From JBHGYD01 sp041920415 (GTDB lineage: Bacteria > Bacillota > Bacilli > Bacillales > Anoxybacillaceae), in assembly GCA_041920415.1 (NCBI GenBank), contig JBHGYD010000003.1:154451-218450 (forward strand): a stretch of DNA of 64,000 nucleotides, given 5' to 3'. Shown piece after piece: positions 52,343 through 61,302 of the stretch. A program made the position numbers and the translations under genes. Below the pieces are notes generated by a model that made no database searches, was not told the DNA's origin, and worked only from the letters and a program-made list of their open reading frames with translations. Positions within the stretch are counted from its first letter, which is position 1, and the number at the start of each line of letters is the position of its first letter.

Positions 52343-52498
52343 CCGCAAAATCAAACAAATTTTTAGGTGTTTTTTGTAAAAAACCGTCTTGTTCTGTTTA
52401 TTTTTGTCGTATTCCGTTCGATAGCTTAATAGATACAAACAAACATTCGATTACTTTTATTTCCACAAAACTTTTTCTCTGTACTATTCTGGTTTATA

Positions 52499-52528
52499 AA
52501 AAAAAATCCTGTATGAAACAGGATTTTT
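52499..52528 (-). terminator. Terminator after bshC
   Basis: Minus-strand stem AAAAATCCTGT / ACAGGATTTTT with loop TTCAT and a T-run, about 20 bases after the bshC stop. Confidence 0.85.
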
Positions 52529-52545
52529 CTTTTCGACTCTTTCTG

Positions 52546-54174
52546 TTAAATATAAACAATTTTATGCAAACCATTCCATGTATATTCCAAGTGCATGAGC
52601 CGTTCAAGAATATCAAAACCATATTTGTTTATGTAGTAAAAAATGTTCCAAATCCGCTCTTGTGGCGCTTGATTCGGCAATAATGACATTTCGATGCGAG
52701 CAAATTTTCGCAGCTCGACTTCATATTTTTTTTCAAGGGCCCGCTGCAACGTTTGCTGAAGAAAATCGATTTGTGATTGAAGCAAAGCGGCATTCTTCGT
52801 CAATAAATTCGTTAAGCCGCGGTCAATTTCCATCCCGATTTCTCTTAATGGTCGATGAATTTCTTCGATGCTTGCCTTTGCATTAGCAAATAAATCGTCA
52901 AGTGGATAATGAACTTGACGAGATAGCCATTCCTTTTTCGCTTGTTCGATACGCCCTTGCAAAACATCTGTAATCGTCAAACCAACCTCATGTAAGTCCG
53001 TATGAATGGAGCGCTCGACAATAGTCATATTGATACGCGGAACAACAGGTGGCATTGTATAACCAAACAACGAAAACGCTTCCTTCAACTCAGCCCAATA
53101 AGCGATTTCTCCTGGTCCTGCAATAAAGGCTAACGTCGGAAATAAAAATTCTTGCATCAATGGTCGTGTCACAACATTATTGCTTAACTGATGTGGATGT
53201 GTTTTCGCGAGTGACAGTAACTCATCTTTTGAGAACACAACCTCACCTTTTTTGCTGCGAAAAAGCCCTTCTTGTTCCTCTCTCTCTAGCAACCATCGTT
53301 CACGTCCATCATAATAAAATAAATGGACTGACTGTGGTTGTACATCGAGCGTTTTTTGATACCCAAGTTGTTCTAGCTGTTGCTGTTGTTGTAAAACAGC
53401 GTTCGTCACTTCGCTATGGCGCTCAATTAATGTCACAAAAAAATCGCTTTCAATCGTCCTTAACGATTCATCAGCAGCGTTCACAACCACTAATCCTTCT
53501 GAAGCGAAAAGCCGCAATACAATGAGCGCAAAAAAATCGACAAACGTTTCAGCCTGATCTAAACAGCTCATCATAAAGCTAAACAATTGATTCGTTGTTT
53601 CTGTTTCTCCGTACGTCTCCACAATTTCTTTCATCCACTGCGAGCAAACTTGTTTATCAATCGGCAATTCAGAAACCATCCGTTTTTCTTGAATGAAATG
53701 TGGATATGTTCGTTTCGTTATTTTTCCCTTCTCCGCAACATAAATATGATCCACTTCAGCGATGTCATGATCCTCTCCAGCAATCCAAAATATCGGTACA
53801 ACAGGAACTCCCAACGCGTTCTCTTGTTCTTTCGCTAATTTTAAAATAGACATGATTTTATAAATGGTATAAAGCGGACCCGTCAATAAGCCTGCTTGTT
53901 GTCCTCCAATCACAACAACGCTAGATGGATCAAGTAACTTGTAAATATTATCCAATGTTTGCTGACTCGCTTGAAATCTTTGATGATAGGAAAGCAAATG
54001 ATCTACTAGCTCGCGACGCGGATACGTTCTTTCTTTCAGATCACGCACTCGCCTCTTAAACACATCGTTTGCACCAACATGATAGTCAAATCCTTTCTCT
54101 ATCGGAAATGTTCCCGTTATATAATCCGTTGCTAACGGTGTAGTCGCTGGTAAAGAGATTTCAAATATCTCCAT
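52546..54174 (-). CDS. bshC: Putative cysteine ligase BshC, bacillithiol biosynthesis
   Basis: BshC adds cysteine to GlcN-malate in the last step of bacillithiol synthesis. The 542-residue protein starts M-E-I-F-E-I-S-L-P-A-T and contains the family stretch G-G-Q-Q-A-G-L-L-T-G-P-L-Y-T, P-I-F-W-I-A-G-E-D-H-D and a C-terminal coiled-coil region (about 430-500). The ATG at 54174 is 9 bases after AAGGAAG. It is the yllA gene, in its usual place upstream of the dcw cluster. Confidence 0.94.
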   Translation of the reverse strand: MEIFEISLPATTPLATDYITGTFPIEKGFDYHVGANDVFKRRVRDLKERTYPRRELVDHLLSYHQRFQASQQTLDNIYKLLDPSSVVVIGGQQAGLLTGPLYTIYKIMSILKLAKEQENALGVPVVPIFWIAGEDHDIAEVDHIYVAEKGKITKRTYPHFIQEKRMVSELPIDKQVCSQWMKEIVETYGETETTNQLFSFMMSCLDQAETFVDFFALIVLRLFASEGLVVVNAADESLRTIESDFFVTLIERHSEVTNAVLQQQQQLEQLGYQKTLDVQPQSVHLFYYDGRERWLLEREEQEGLFRSKKGEVVFSKDELLSLAKTHPHQLSNNVVTRPLMQEFLFPTLAFIAGPGEIAYWAELKEAFSLFGYTMPPVVPRINMTIVERSIHTDLHEVGLTITDVLQGRIEQAKKEWLSRQVHYPLDDLFANAKASIEEIHRPLREIGMEIDRGLTNLLTKNAALLQSQIDFLQQTLQRALEKKYEVELRKFARIEMSLLPNQAPQERIWNIFYYINKYGFDILERLMHLEYTWNGLHKIVYI

Positions 54175-54263
54175 GCACAAAAACTTCCTTTCTCGCTCTT
54201 TATTTTCTTTCATGAGTATATCATTCTTTTTACGAAATGAAAAAATATGCGCTCACGGTTGAT

Positions 54264-54650
54264 TTACATGTTGTTAGATACGCGTATAACGATTCCATAG
54301 AGAAGCAAACTAAAATAAAGTGAGAAAAATAGAAGAAAATTAAAACGCCAAAATAAACGGAATATCACTGTAATATGCAAATCCCCTTTTTTTCGCCAAT
54401 ACCCTATTGCAAACAATATATTTACTATAAGTAAAAAAATGACAATCATCCATAAATATGACTTGCCCCAAAGAGCGACAATTAAAAAGTGGACAGCTAT
54501 TATAAAAAAAAGCGTCGAAACATTGATTGCTAAATAAAACGATTTTTTCTTTTTCTTTATGAGTTTCCTAGCAAAAAAATAGACGAGAAAAAACGCAAGT
54601 AGCGGCATCGTCACAAAAGCTGCTAGCACATGCGCAACAATGTCACCCAT
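54264..54650 (-). CDS. DUF3397-family membrane protein
   Basis: The protein of about 128 residues is almost wholly hydrophobic, with four predicted helices and a Lys cluster (K-K-K-K-K) after the first. It starts M-G-D-I-V-A-H-V-L-A-A. The DUF3397 assignment rests on this layout and on its location between panE and bshC. The ATG overlaps the panE 3' end by 8 bases. Function unknown. Confidence 0.8.
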   Translation of the reverse strand: MGDIVAHVLAAFVTMPLLAFFLVYFFARKLIKKKKKSFYLAINVSTLFFIIAVHFLIVALWGKSYLWMIVIFLLIVNILFAIGYWRKKGDLHITVIFRLFWRFNFLLFFSLYFSLLLYGIVIRVSNNM

Positions 54651-55533
54651 TCCGCTTCTCTCCTTCCATTCCTTTAATCGCATAAAATAAAAATTGGCAA
54701 AGCGGTGTCGGCACATCGCGTTCTTGTCCTTTGTCGATTACATAACCTAAAATCGCCTCAATTTCTGTTTTCCGTCCTTGCTCGATATCCGTTAACATCG
54801 AAGAGCGGTTATTCGCTGTTTTTTTACATACACTAACAATATGTTCCCATGCTTCATCGGAAAGTGTCAGTACATGTTTCAACTCAGAAAACAATAATTC
54901 CATCATTGCTTTATATTCACTGACCTCAAGTAAAGCACCATTTTTCACGCGCAATAAGGCCGTTAACGGATTGACGACCGCATTGACCACTAATTTTTTT
55001 GTCAGCATTTCGTACCAATCGCTCGTATAAAGAAATGGAAAATCAGGAATAGAAGTTGTAATCAATCGCTCCACCTTTCCTAATTGCCCTTGGAATAGGG
55101 ACAGAAGCGTTTTTCCGATTCCGGTATGCTCAACCGTTCGATCATCATGCTTGAACGCCCCGTGCTCTACTACCCCTAAAACAATATTTCGATTTTTTAA
55201 TTGCGACAATAAACGGACATGCCCCATTCCGTTTTGTAAAAAGATAAGTGTTTCTGCTTGAGACCATTCGTTACACTTCTCAATGACATGAGCGACATCG
55301 TACTGCTTCACCGTAACGATTAAGACATCGTCCTTTATTGTTTTTTGTCCAAATGGCACTGCTTGAATCGGAATGAGTCGTTGCTCTCCATTTTTGATAA
55401 GAGATAACCCTTGAGCGTTTAAAAAATCTGCTTGCACTTTGCGACGCGTATACACAGTCACATCATATTCGTTATGCAAATAGGCAGCGATTAATAGTCC
55501 AATCGCCCCGCCTCCGATAATTCCCACTTTCAT
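54643..55533 (-). CDS. panE: 2-dehydropantoate 2-reductase (ketopantoate reductase family)
   Basis: The 296-residue protein has the N-terminal NADP Rossmann motif G-I-I-G-G-G-A-I-G and the conserved K-L-V-V-N-A-V-V-N-P-L-T-A-L block of ketopantoate reductases (coenzyme A pathway). The ATG at 55533 has a GAGGAAAA site; an ATG five codons upstream lacks one. The location matches ylbQ of B. subtilis. Substrate specificity within this family can vary. Confidence 0.9.
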   Translation of the reverse strand: MKVGIIGGGAIGLLIAAYLHNEYDVTVYTRRKVQADFLNAQGLSLIKNGEQRLIPIQAVPFGQKTIKDDVLIVTVKQYDVAHVIEKCNEWSQAETLIFLQNGMGHVRLLSQLKNRNIVLGVVEHGAFKHDDRTVEHTGIGKTLLSLFQGQLGKVERLITTSIPDFPFLYTSDWYEMLTKKLVVNAVVNPLTALLRVKNGALLEVSEYKAMMELLFSELKHVLTLSDEAWEHIVSVCKKTANNRSSMLTDIEQGRKTEIEAILGYVIDKGQERDVPTPLCQFLFYAIKGMEGEKRNG

Positions 55534-55605
55534 ACCGATTTTCCTCACTTTCCGTCAATCAACTCCTGTGCCTATTTTATCAAATTACGAATGAATGCGT
55601 TAATA

Positions 55606-55634
55606 GAAAAAGCTGATCCAAAACGATCAGCTTA
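55606..55634 (-). terminator. Terminator after the rsfA-like gene
   Basis: Minus-strand stem AAGCTGATC / GATCAGCTT with loop GTTTTG, followed by TTTCTATT. Confidence 0.75.
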
Positions 55635-55642
55635 CTCTCCCA

Positions 55643-56245
55643 TTACTTTTCAATTTTTTCAAGATTTCCGTTTCGCTCCATTTGAAATTTCACTTTTTTC
55701 GCTTGTTCATCTTCTTCCAATACAACCATTTTGCGTGCCCTCTCCATAATGCCAATCAGCGCTTTATAATCTTCCTGCACAACAGTCAACTCTTTTTGTA
55801 ATGCTTCTTTTTCCGCTCGAAGTTTCGTAATGACTTGTTGTAGTTGTTCCATTTCTTTTTTCAAAGCACGGTTTTCATCGACAACATGTTGATAGTGGAG
55901 AAACGATTGCTGATATGTTTGTAAAAAAGCAATAATGTCTTGCCATGTTAATTGTTTAGTGACTCTCTCCTCTGTAGCTATCATCTCTTTTGGTTCATTC
56001 AGCTGTGCTATTTCCTTTTTCTTTTCTTTTCGCTGTTTTTTCGCTACTTCAATCGCCTCTTTATATTGTTTTCGTACGTATGAATTCCAACGAAACCCGC
56101 AAGCAGCAGCTGTGCGCGATAGGCGCCGTCCTACTTCCTCAAACGCTTGAAGCTGTGTTCCCCCTTCACGAATGTAGCGTAATACGACTTCTGCTAACAG
56201 TAAATCTTCATCGTGCGTCCACGCATCTTGGCGTACACTTGTCAT
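55643..56245 (-). CDS. RsfA-family prespore transcription factor (YlbO-like)
   Basis: The 200-residue protein has an N-terminal Myb/SANT-like DNA-binding domain (about 5-55, D-A-W-T-H-D-E-D-L-L-L-A-E-V-V-L then C-G-F-R-W-N-S-Y-V-R) and a long C-terminal coiled coil (about 100-160). RsfA fine-tunes sigma-F genes in B. subtilis. This gene sits where ylbO is found. The target genes are not evident. The start has an AGGGGGAAGG site. Confidence 0.9.
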   Translation of the reverse strand: MTSVRQDAWTHDEDLLLAEVVLRYIREGGTQLQAFEEVGRRLSRTAAACGFRWNSYVRKQYKEAIEVAKKQRKEKKKEIAQLNEPKEMIATEERVTKQLTWQDIIAFLQTYQQSFLHYQHVVDENRALKKEMEQLQQVITKLRAEKEALQKELTVVQEDYKALIGIMERARKMVVLEEDEQAKKVKFQMERNGNLEKIEK

Positions 56246-56312
56246 TTTCCTTCCCCCTAGTCGCTTTTTTCACTATATGTATGCGACTAGTAGAAAAGAT
56301 AGAAGGGAAAAG

Positions 56313-57077
56313 TTACGATTTATTTAAAAAAGCACGTACCGCTTCCATATGCTCCTCTGATTCCCAAAGTACGGAACATTGCATAATCTCGGCAAAAAAT
56401 CTAGCGCGAAAATCATCGGTCTTCCATTTCTCTACCGCTGCTCTTTTATATGCCCGTAAAACAGGAACCGATTGGGACAAATACGGAAAAAGTAGCTTGC
56501 GACATTCTTCCTTTATGTTTTCTCCCGATAAAAGAGAATGGACCCAGCCGTATTCATACATCTTTTCTACACTAATACGTTCCGCTCTCAATAAGATGTC
56601 AAGAGCCGACCCATACGGAAGCTTCTCAAGTAACATCGTCGCTCCGCCCCATCCAGTTGTAATCCCTAATTTTCCTTGAATAAAACCGACTTTCGTGCCT
56701 GTTTTCGCATAACGAAAATCGCATGCTGTTGCTAGCTCACATCCTCCACCAACTGCCATTCCATTTATTAATGCGACCGTCGGTTTCGAAACCGTTAATA
56801 ATGAATATAAAATCGTCCCCATTTTTTCAAGCATATCATATGCTTCTTCTTTCGTATGTAAGCGATGAAATTCGCTTAAATCACCGCCCGAACAAAACGC
56901 TTGATCACCAGCTCCTGTAATCACAAGCACTTTCACTTTATCGTTTTCTTCCACGAGATGAATCGTTTCTTGTAAAGCATCCATTACCTCATAATTGATG
57001 GCGTTTCGTTTCTCTTGTCGATTAATGGTAAACCAAACGATTCCATCATAATCGCGTTCTAATAAAACCGCGCTCAT
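56313..57077 (-). CDS. Enoyl-CoA hydratase/isomerase family protein
   Basis: The 254-residue crotonase-fold protein has the oxyanion-hole motifs F-C-S-G-G-D-L and I-N-G-M-A-V-G-G-G-C-E-L and the G-I-T-T-G-W-G-G-A-T stretch. In true hydratases a Glu sits near the position occupied here by Thr/Gly-Trp; the exact reaction (hydratase, isomerase or hydrolase) is therefore unclear. It is a single-gene unit with a GGGGGAGAG site, lying between rpmF and the rsfA-like gene; B. subtilis lacks a gene here. Confidence 0.85.
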   Translation of the reverse strand: MSAVLLERDYDGIVWFTINRQEKRNAINYEVMDALQETIHLVEENDKVKVLVITGAGDQAFCSGGDLSEFHRLHTKEEAYDMLEKMGTILYSLLTVSKPTVALINGMAVGGGCELATACDFRYAKTGTKVGFIQGKLGITTGWGGATMLLEKLPYGSALDILLRAERISVEKMYEYGWVHSLLSGENIKEECRKLLFPYLSQSVPVLRAYKRAAVEKWKTDDFRARFFAEIMQCSVLWESEEHMEAVRAFLNKS

Positions 57078-57141
57078 CTTCTCTCCCCCTTTCCCCTATA
57101 CATTTGGCCATGCTTCTCTATTTTCCTGCTACGTATTCAAT

Positions 57142-57179
57142 AAAAAAACAAGCATAAGGAATGTTCCTTATGCTTGTTC
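57142..57179 (-). terminator. Terminator after rpmF
   Basis: Minus-strand stem AACAAGCATAAGGAA / TTCCTTATGCTTGTT followed by a T-run. Confidence 0.88.
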
Positions 57180-57196
57180 CGTTGACATGTGAATCA

Positions 57197-57370
57197 TTAT
57201 TTGTTGACAACTTCTTTTCCTTTGTAAGTTCCGCAAGCTTTGCATACGCGATGAGCTAATTTCATTTCACCGCAATTTGGGCACTCTACCATGCCAGGCA
57301 CTTGTAATTTGAAATGCGTACGACGCATTCTTTTTTTCGTTTTAGATGTTCTTCTAAAAGGTACAGCCAT
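57197..57370 (-). CDS. rpmF: 50S ribosomal protein L32
   Basis: The 57-residue ribosomal protein starts M-A-V-P-F-R-R-T-S-K-T-K-K-R. It has a four-cysteine zinc ribbon (C-P-N-C and C-K-A-C), so this is the zinc-binding C+ form. The open frame extends 12 codons upstream through the ribosome site; the ATG at 57370 is the family start. Encoded directly after yceD, as in most bacteria. Confidence 0.96.
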   Translation of the reverse strand: MAVPFRRTSKTKKRMRRTHFKLQVPGMVECPNCGEMKLAHRVCKACGTYKGKEVVNK

Positions 57371-57433
57371 TCTTTCCACCTCCTTAACAGGATTTAGAAG
57401 TATCATGAAGGCCGGATGATGCCGGTTCTTCGC

Positions 57434-57952
57434 TCACTCTCGCTCTTTCTTTTCAAAAAACTTCGCTAAGCCGGCTAGGCGAGGATCGATTTTATTTTTT
57501 GCTTGTTCTTCAGTGATGACTTCCCAGCCAACTCCTGACTGTGGCGCACCGCCTTGTACATTCTCTTCTTCAGAAAAAATTTGTAATGGAATTTCAAGGA
57601 GAATTAACTCTTTCACAATCGGTAATAAATCCACTGCTTCTCCTTCAATCAGATGCGTATCTTCATCAGTTGTGACATCATAGTCATTCAGAAAAAACGT
57701 TTCCGTCGTATGAATCGTAAACGGATAAGAAACGTCGACTAACGTACGAGAACAAGGTAACACCATTGTTCCTTGAATCGTTAAATGAAACGTAAATTTT
57801 GTCGCGCTAATATCGGCCCTTCCTTCAATATGTACGGGCGAAATATCGCGAATAAGCTTGTCGATTTGTTTTAAATCTGACACATCGACCGTTTCATGAA
57901 TCGTTAGTCCTTTATTTTGTAACTGATGAAGCTGATGAATAGACCATTTCAC
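57434..57952 (-). CDS. yceD: YceD-family (DUF177) protein
   Basis: The 172-residue protein (ylbN of B. subtilis) precedes rpmF and is implicated in 23S rRNA accumulation. The conserved core is C-S-R-T-L-V-D-V-S-Y-P-F and the C-terminal D-P-R-L-A-G-L-A-K-F. The start is the GTG at 57952 (V-K-W-S-I-H-Q-L), since an upstream GTG overlaps the ribosome site GAGGTG. It has its own divergent promoter. Confidence 0.92.
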   Translation of the reverse strand: MKWSIHQLHQLQNKGLTIHETVDVSDLKQIDKLIRDISPVHIEGRADISATKFTFHLTIQGTMVLPCSRTLVDVSYPFTIHTTETFFLNDYDVTTDEDTHLIEGEAVDLLPIVKELILLEIPLQIFSEEENVQGGAPQSGVGWEVITEEQAKNKIDPRLAGLAKFFEKKERE

Positions 57953-57979
57953 AAAAATCACCTCAAGGCAACAAAGAAA

Positions 57980-58008
57980 ATTATACGTTTCGTTTTCCTG
58001 TTTGTCAA
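57980..58008 (-). promoter_or_regulatory. SigA-type promoter of yceD-rpmF
   Basis: Minus strand: -35 TTGACA (58003-58008), 17-base spacer, -10 TATAAT (57980-57985). A perfect consensus. Its -35 box overlaps the -35 box of the divergent tmcAL promoter. Confidence 0.88.
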
Positions 58009-58030
58009 TATTTTTTCTTTACAGTATAAT
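58002..58030 (+). promoter_or_regulatory. SigA-type promoter of tmcAL
   Basis: Plus strand: -35 TTGTCA (58002-58007), 17-base spacer, -10 TATAAT (58025-58030). It shares its -35 bases with the oppositely directed yceD promoter. Confidence 0.85.
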
Positions 58031-58100
58031 TGTTGTCAGTTTACATACAATTTATCACGTTTCCATTAAAAATACCAAAACTTCGAACGAGGGAAAGAGA

Positions 58101-59303
58101 ATGAAAGCGGTCGGGATGATTGTCGAATACAATCCATTTCATAACGGACATCTGTACCATCTTCAAGAAACAAAAAAGCAAACAGAAGCCGATTGTTTGA
58201 TCGCAGTGATGAGCGGAAGCTTTCTGCAACGCGGCGAACCAGCGCTTGTTTCCAAATGGGCGCGAACAAAAATGGCCTTATTAGCTGGAGTCGATATCGT
58301 CGTTGAGTTGCCTTATGTGTTTGCTGTGCAATCTGCAGAAATGTTTGCAAACGGAGCGATTGCCTTACTCGATGCGTTATGTTGCAGCGAAATTTGCTTT
58401 GGAAGCGAAAGCGGAGAAATCCACCCCTTTATAGAAGCAGCGAAATTGCTTCGAGAACAACAACGAGAATACGATACCTATATTCAGCAAGCGTTAAAAA
58501 CGGGAGTGAGCTATCCGCAAGCAAACGCCGATGCTTGGAAACAGCTACAAATAGCTGGTATCGATTTAACAAAGCCGAATAATATCCTTGGCTTTTCGTA
58601 TGTAAAAGCCATCATGGAACAAAATAGCACGATTGTTCCGCGTACAATTCAACGTATCGCTTCTGGTTATCATGACGAAACGTTTTCCCATCCATCGATC
58701 GCTAGTGCGACGAGCTTACGAAAAACACTTAACGGCTCAATTGAACATCTTGAAAGCATTTCGCCTTACGTTCCTTCATATACAAAGCATATATTAGAAC
58801 AATATTATTCCACATGCGGTATGTTTCATGAATGGAAGCACTATTTTCCTCTCCTAAAATATCGCATCATGACAATGGAAAAAAACGAATTACAGCGCAT
58901 TGTCAATGTCGATGAAGGATTGGAACATCGCTTCAAACATGCGATTGTAGAAACAGAAACATTTTCACAATTCATCAATGCTGTAAAAACGAAACGTTAT
59001 ACATGGGCGCGGCTGCAACGAACATGCACTCATATCCTAACCAATTTTACAAAAGAACAAACGGAAACAATGAAAGTTCCGACTTATATTCGCTTGCTCG
59101 GCATGAGTGACAACGGAAGACGCTATTTACAAACCGTTAAAAAACGCATATCCCTCCCACTCATGACGAAAGCGTCACATTTAGAAGCCCATCCGATTTA
59201 TCAACAAGAAAAAAAAGCTGTTTTCGCTTATGCTGCTATTTTTCCAGAGCCAGTTCGCACAAAAGCAATCAAAGAAGAATATGCTACTCCACCACTTCGG
59301 TAA
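58101..59303 (+). CDS. tmcAL: tRNA(Met) cytidine acetate ligase
   Basis: TmcAL (YlbM) makes N4-acetylcytidine at the wobble position of elongator tRNA-Met from acetate and ATP. The 400-residue protein has the nucleotidyltransferase-like motif V-E-Y-N-P-F-H-N-G-H (HxGH variant) and V-M-S-G-S-F-L-Q-R-G-E-P. The open frame begins at 58002 inside the promoter; the ATG at 58101 with a GAGGGAAAGAG site is the real start. It is one of two clear plus-strand genes here. Confidence 0.95.
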   Translation: MKAVGMIVEYNPFHNGHLYHLQETKKQTEADCLIAVMSGSFLQRGEPALVSKWARTKMALLAGVDIVVELPYVFAVQSAEMFANGAIALLDALCCSEICFGSESGEIHPFIEAAKLLREQQREYDTYIQQALKTGVSYPQANADAWKQLQIAGIDLTKPNNILGFSYVKAIMEQNSTIVPRTIQRIASGYHDETFSHPSIASATSLRKTLNGSIEHLESISPYVPSYTKHILEQYYSTCGMFHEWKHYFPLLKYRIMTMEKNELQRIVNVDEGLEHRFKHAIVETETFSQFINAVKTKRYTWARLQRTCTHILTNFTKEQTETMKVPTYIRLLGMSDNGRRYLQTVKKRISLPLMTKASHLEAHPIYQQEKKAVFAYAAIFPEPVRTKAIKEEYATPPLR

Positions 59304-59319
59304 ATAGAAAAAATAAACA

Positions 59320-59352
59320 GTGACCCCCTCACACAATGGCGGAGGGGGTTCG
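59320..59352. terminator. Bidirectional terminator between tmcAL and ylbL
   Basis: Stem GACCCCCTC / GGAGGGGGTT between convergent genes. T-rich sequence follows on both strands, stronger on the minus strand. Confidence 0.7.
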
Positions 59353-59354
59353 CC

Positions 59355-60368
59355 TTATTTTAGTTTTTCTAAGTAACGAAGCGCATCATCAAATGTATCT
59401 ACAGGGACAATCTTCATCTTCGCCCCGATTTTTTTTGCTGTTTTTACCGCTTCACGATAATTCGAGTGTTTCGCTCCTCGTTCATTCGGAGCAAAGAAAA
59501 TTTCTGCTCCCGCTTGATTAGCAGCGACCACTTTTTGTGAAATACCACCAATCGGTCCCACTTCTCCGTTCATATTAATCGTGCCCGTTCCAGCAATTTT
59601 GTGACCTTTCGTAATATCTTCTTTCACTAATTGATTGTAAATTTCTAATGAAAACATAAGTCCAGCGGAAGGACCACCAATTTTTTCTGAATCAATGTGA
59701 ACAGGTGGCCGAGTAACAATATCATAATCAGTCATAAGTGAAATGCCAAGACCGATTTGTTTCGGAGATTGTGGAAACGGCGCGAGCGAGAGAGTAGCTG
59801 TCTTTTCTTTTCCGTCCCGGTTAAATGTAACGTCGACTCGATCTCCTTTTTTCTTTTTACGAATATATTCTATTAATTGCTCGGAAGTATCGATGTTTTT
59901 ACCATCCACTTGTACAATGCGATCGCCCACTCGTAAAAATTGCTCTGCGGGCATGTTCGGTAACACACTCATCACGTATACACCGCGCGGTTTATAAAAA
60001 AATGGTTTTTTTGCTTTTTTATAGGCCACTACAATCGCTGCTTCTTTTGACTCTTCCATTAGATGAAGCTGACGCAATGTATATTCTTCATCCGTTTCCC
60101 CTTCTTCTTTAATGGCCTCAAGCGGATAAAGTTCATAATACGAACGAACATGCGCCAACAAATAAGAAGCGATATTCGCTCGTCCCATTCTTACCGTTGT
60201 TAACATCAAGCTTCCTCTATCCTTGTCCCCGTTCTCCACATGAACAAGCGGCTCCAACTTTTGCGCGGTTCCTGGCATGGTAACGTAGTAAGGAAGCTGT
60301 ATAAATATGAAAAGCAAAGCAACGATGACTCCAAGTAAAAACGTGATTACATACGTTCTTTTTTTCAT
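59355..60368 (-). CDS. ylbL: PDZ-Lon membrane serine protease YlbL/SepM-type
   Basis: The 337-residue protein has an N-terminal membrane anchor (about 5-25), an extracellular PDZ domain (about 130-200, G-V-Y-V-M-S-V-L then V-G-D-R-I-V-Q-V-D-G) and a C-terminal Lon-type protease domain. The catalytic Ser is in G-G-P-S-A-G-L-M-F and the Lys in G-G-I-S-Q-K-V-V-A-A. YlbL helps degrade the division inhibitor YneA in B. subtilis. Its ATG overlaps the ylbK stop by 1 base, so the two are coupled. Confidence 0.93.
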   Translation of the reverse strand: MKKRTYVITFLLGVIVALLFIFIQLPYYVTMPGTAQKLEPLVHVENGDKDRGSLMLTTVRMGRANIASYLLAHVRSYYELYPLEAIKEEGETDEEYTLRQLHLMEESKEAAIVVAYKKAKKPFFYKPRGVYVMSVLPNMPAEQFLRVGDRIVQVDGKNIDTSEQLIEYIRKKKKGDRVDVTFNRDGKEKTATLSLAPFPQSPKQIGLGISLMTDYDIVTRPPVHIDSEKIGGPSAGLMFSLEIYNQLVKEDITKGHKIAGTGTINMNGEVGPIGGISQKVVAANQAGAEIFFAPNERGAKHSNYREAVKTAKKIGAKMKIVPVDTFDDALRYLEKLK

Positions 60369-61153
60369 CAATTTTGAAACTCCTTCCACTTTTCGATTGC
60401 TTGATGAATTTTGTCTATTTGTTTCCGCGCTTCCTCTTCTCCAATCATAATAATCTCCTCCGTATGTGTAAACGCTCGAGAACTATACTGTTCGACACGC
60501 GGACGAATCATAACATCAGAAGCGAACTCTCGATGACGTACGAGTTCGTCTTGTAAAATATCAATGCTTTGTAAAATGACATCAAAAATCGATGCGATTT
60601 CGTCCGTCACTTTCACATGTGAAACGTCTACACCAATGACAATATCAGCTCCCATCTCTCGGGCAACAGAAACAGGAATGCGATCAATCACTCCTCCATC
60701 CACTAGCAAGCGCCCGTCTACGACTTCGGGGACAAAAATACCAGGAATCGAAATGCTCGCTCGTACCGCATCAGCAACATCTCCGTTACGAAAAACGACT
60801 TTTTCACATTTTTGTATATCTGTCGCAACGATGGCAATCGGAATATGTAATTCTTCAATCCGCTTTCCCTTTGTCAAAAGACGGATAAACTCTTTAATTC
60901 TTTTTCCAGCAATAAGTCCCATTTTTGGAATCGTTACATCAATGTAATCATTTCTTCTAAATGCTTTCGCCAATTTATATAAACGATCGATTCCCAACCC
61001 GCTTGCATATAACGCGGCAACAAGCGCCCCCATGCTGCTCCCAGCAATATAATCGATAGGAATTCGTTCCTCTTCAAGCACCTTTATCACACCTAAATGA
61101 GCAAATCCTCTCGCTCCCCCTGATCCCAACGCTAATCCAATTTTTGGATACAT
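60368..61153 (-). CDS. ylbK: Patatin-like phospholipase family protein YlbK
   Basis: The 261-residue patatin-fold protein has the oxyanion motif G-G-A-R-G-F, the nucleophile elbow G-S-S-M-G and the D-G-G dyad (L-L-V-D-G-G-V-I-D). It is a probable cytoplasmic lipid acyl hydrolase of unknown substrate. Position upstream of ylbL matches B. subtilis. The start has a GGAGG site. Confidence 0.9.
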   Translation of the reverse strand: MYPKIGLALGSGGARGFAHLGVIKVLEEERIPIDYIAGSSMGALVAALYASGLGIDRLYKLAKAFRRNDYIDVTIPKMGLIAGKRIKEFIRLLTKGKRIEELHIPIAIVATDIQKCEKVVFRNGDVADAVRASISIPGIFVPEVVDGRLLVDGGVIDRIPVSVAREMGADIVIGVDVSHVKVTDEIASIFDVILQSIDILQDELVRHREFASDVMIRPRVEQYSSRAFTHTEEIIMIGEEEARKQIDKIHQAIEKWKEFQN

Positions 61154-61302
61154 CTTCTCCCTCCTTTATTTCATCTTATGGTCTAAAATTACCCTCTATA
61201 CTCGTATATTAAACTACATGGGGTTGTACACCATATCGAAATATAGAAGAGAAAGGGGAGAGGATATGTGAACAAACTTCGCTGTCGGGGGGCAAATCGT
61301 GT

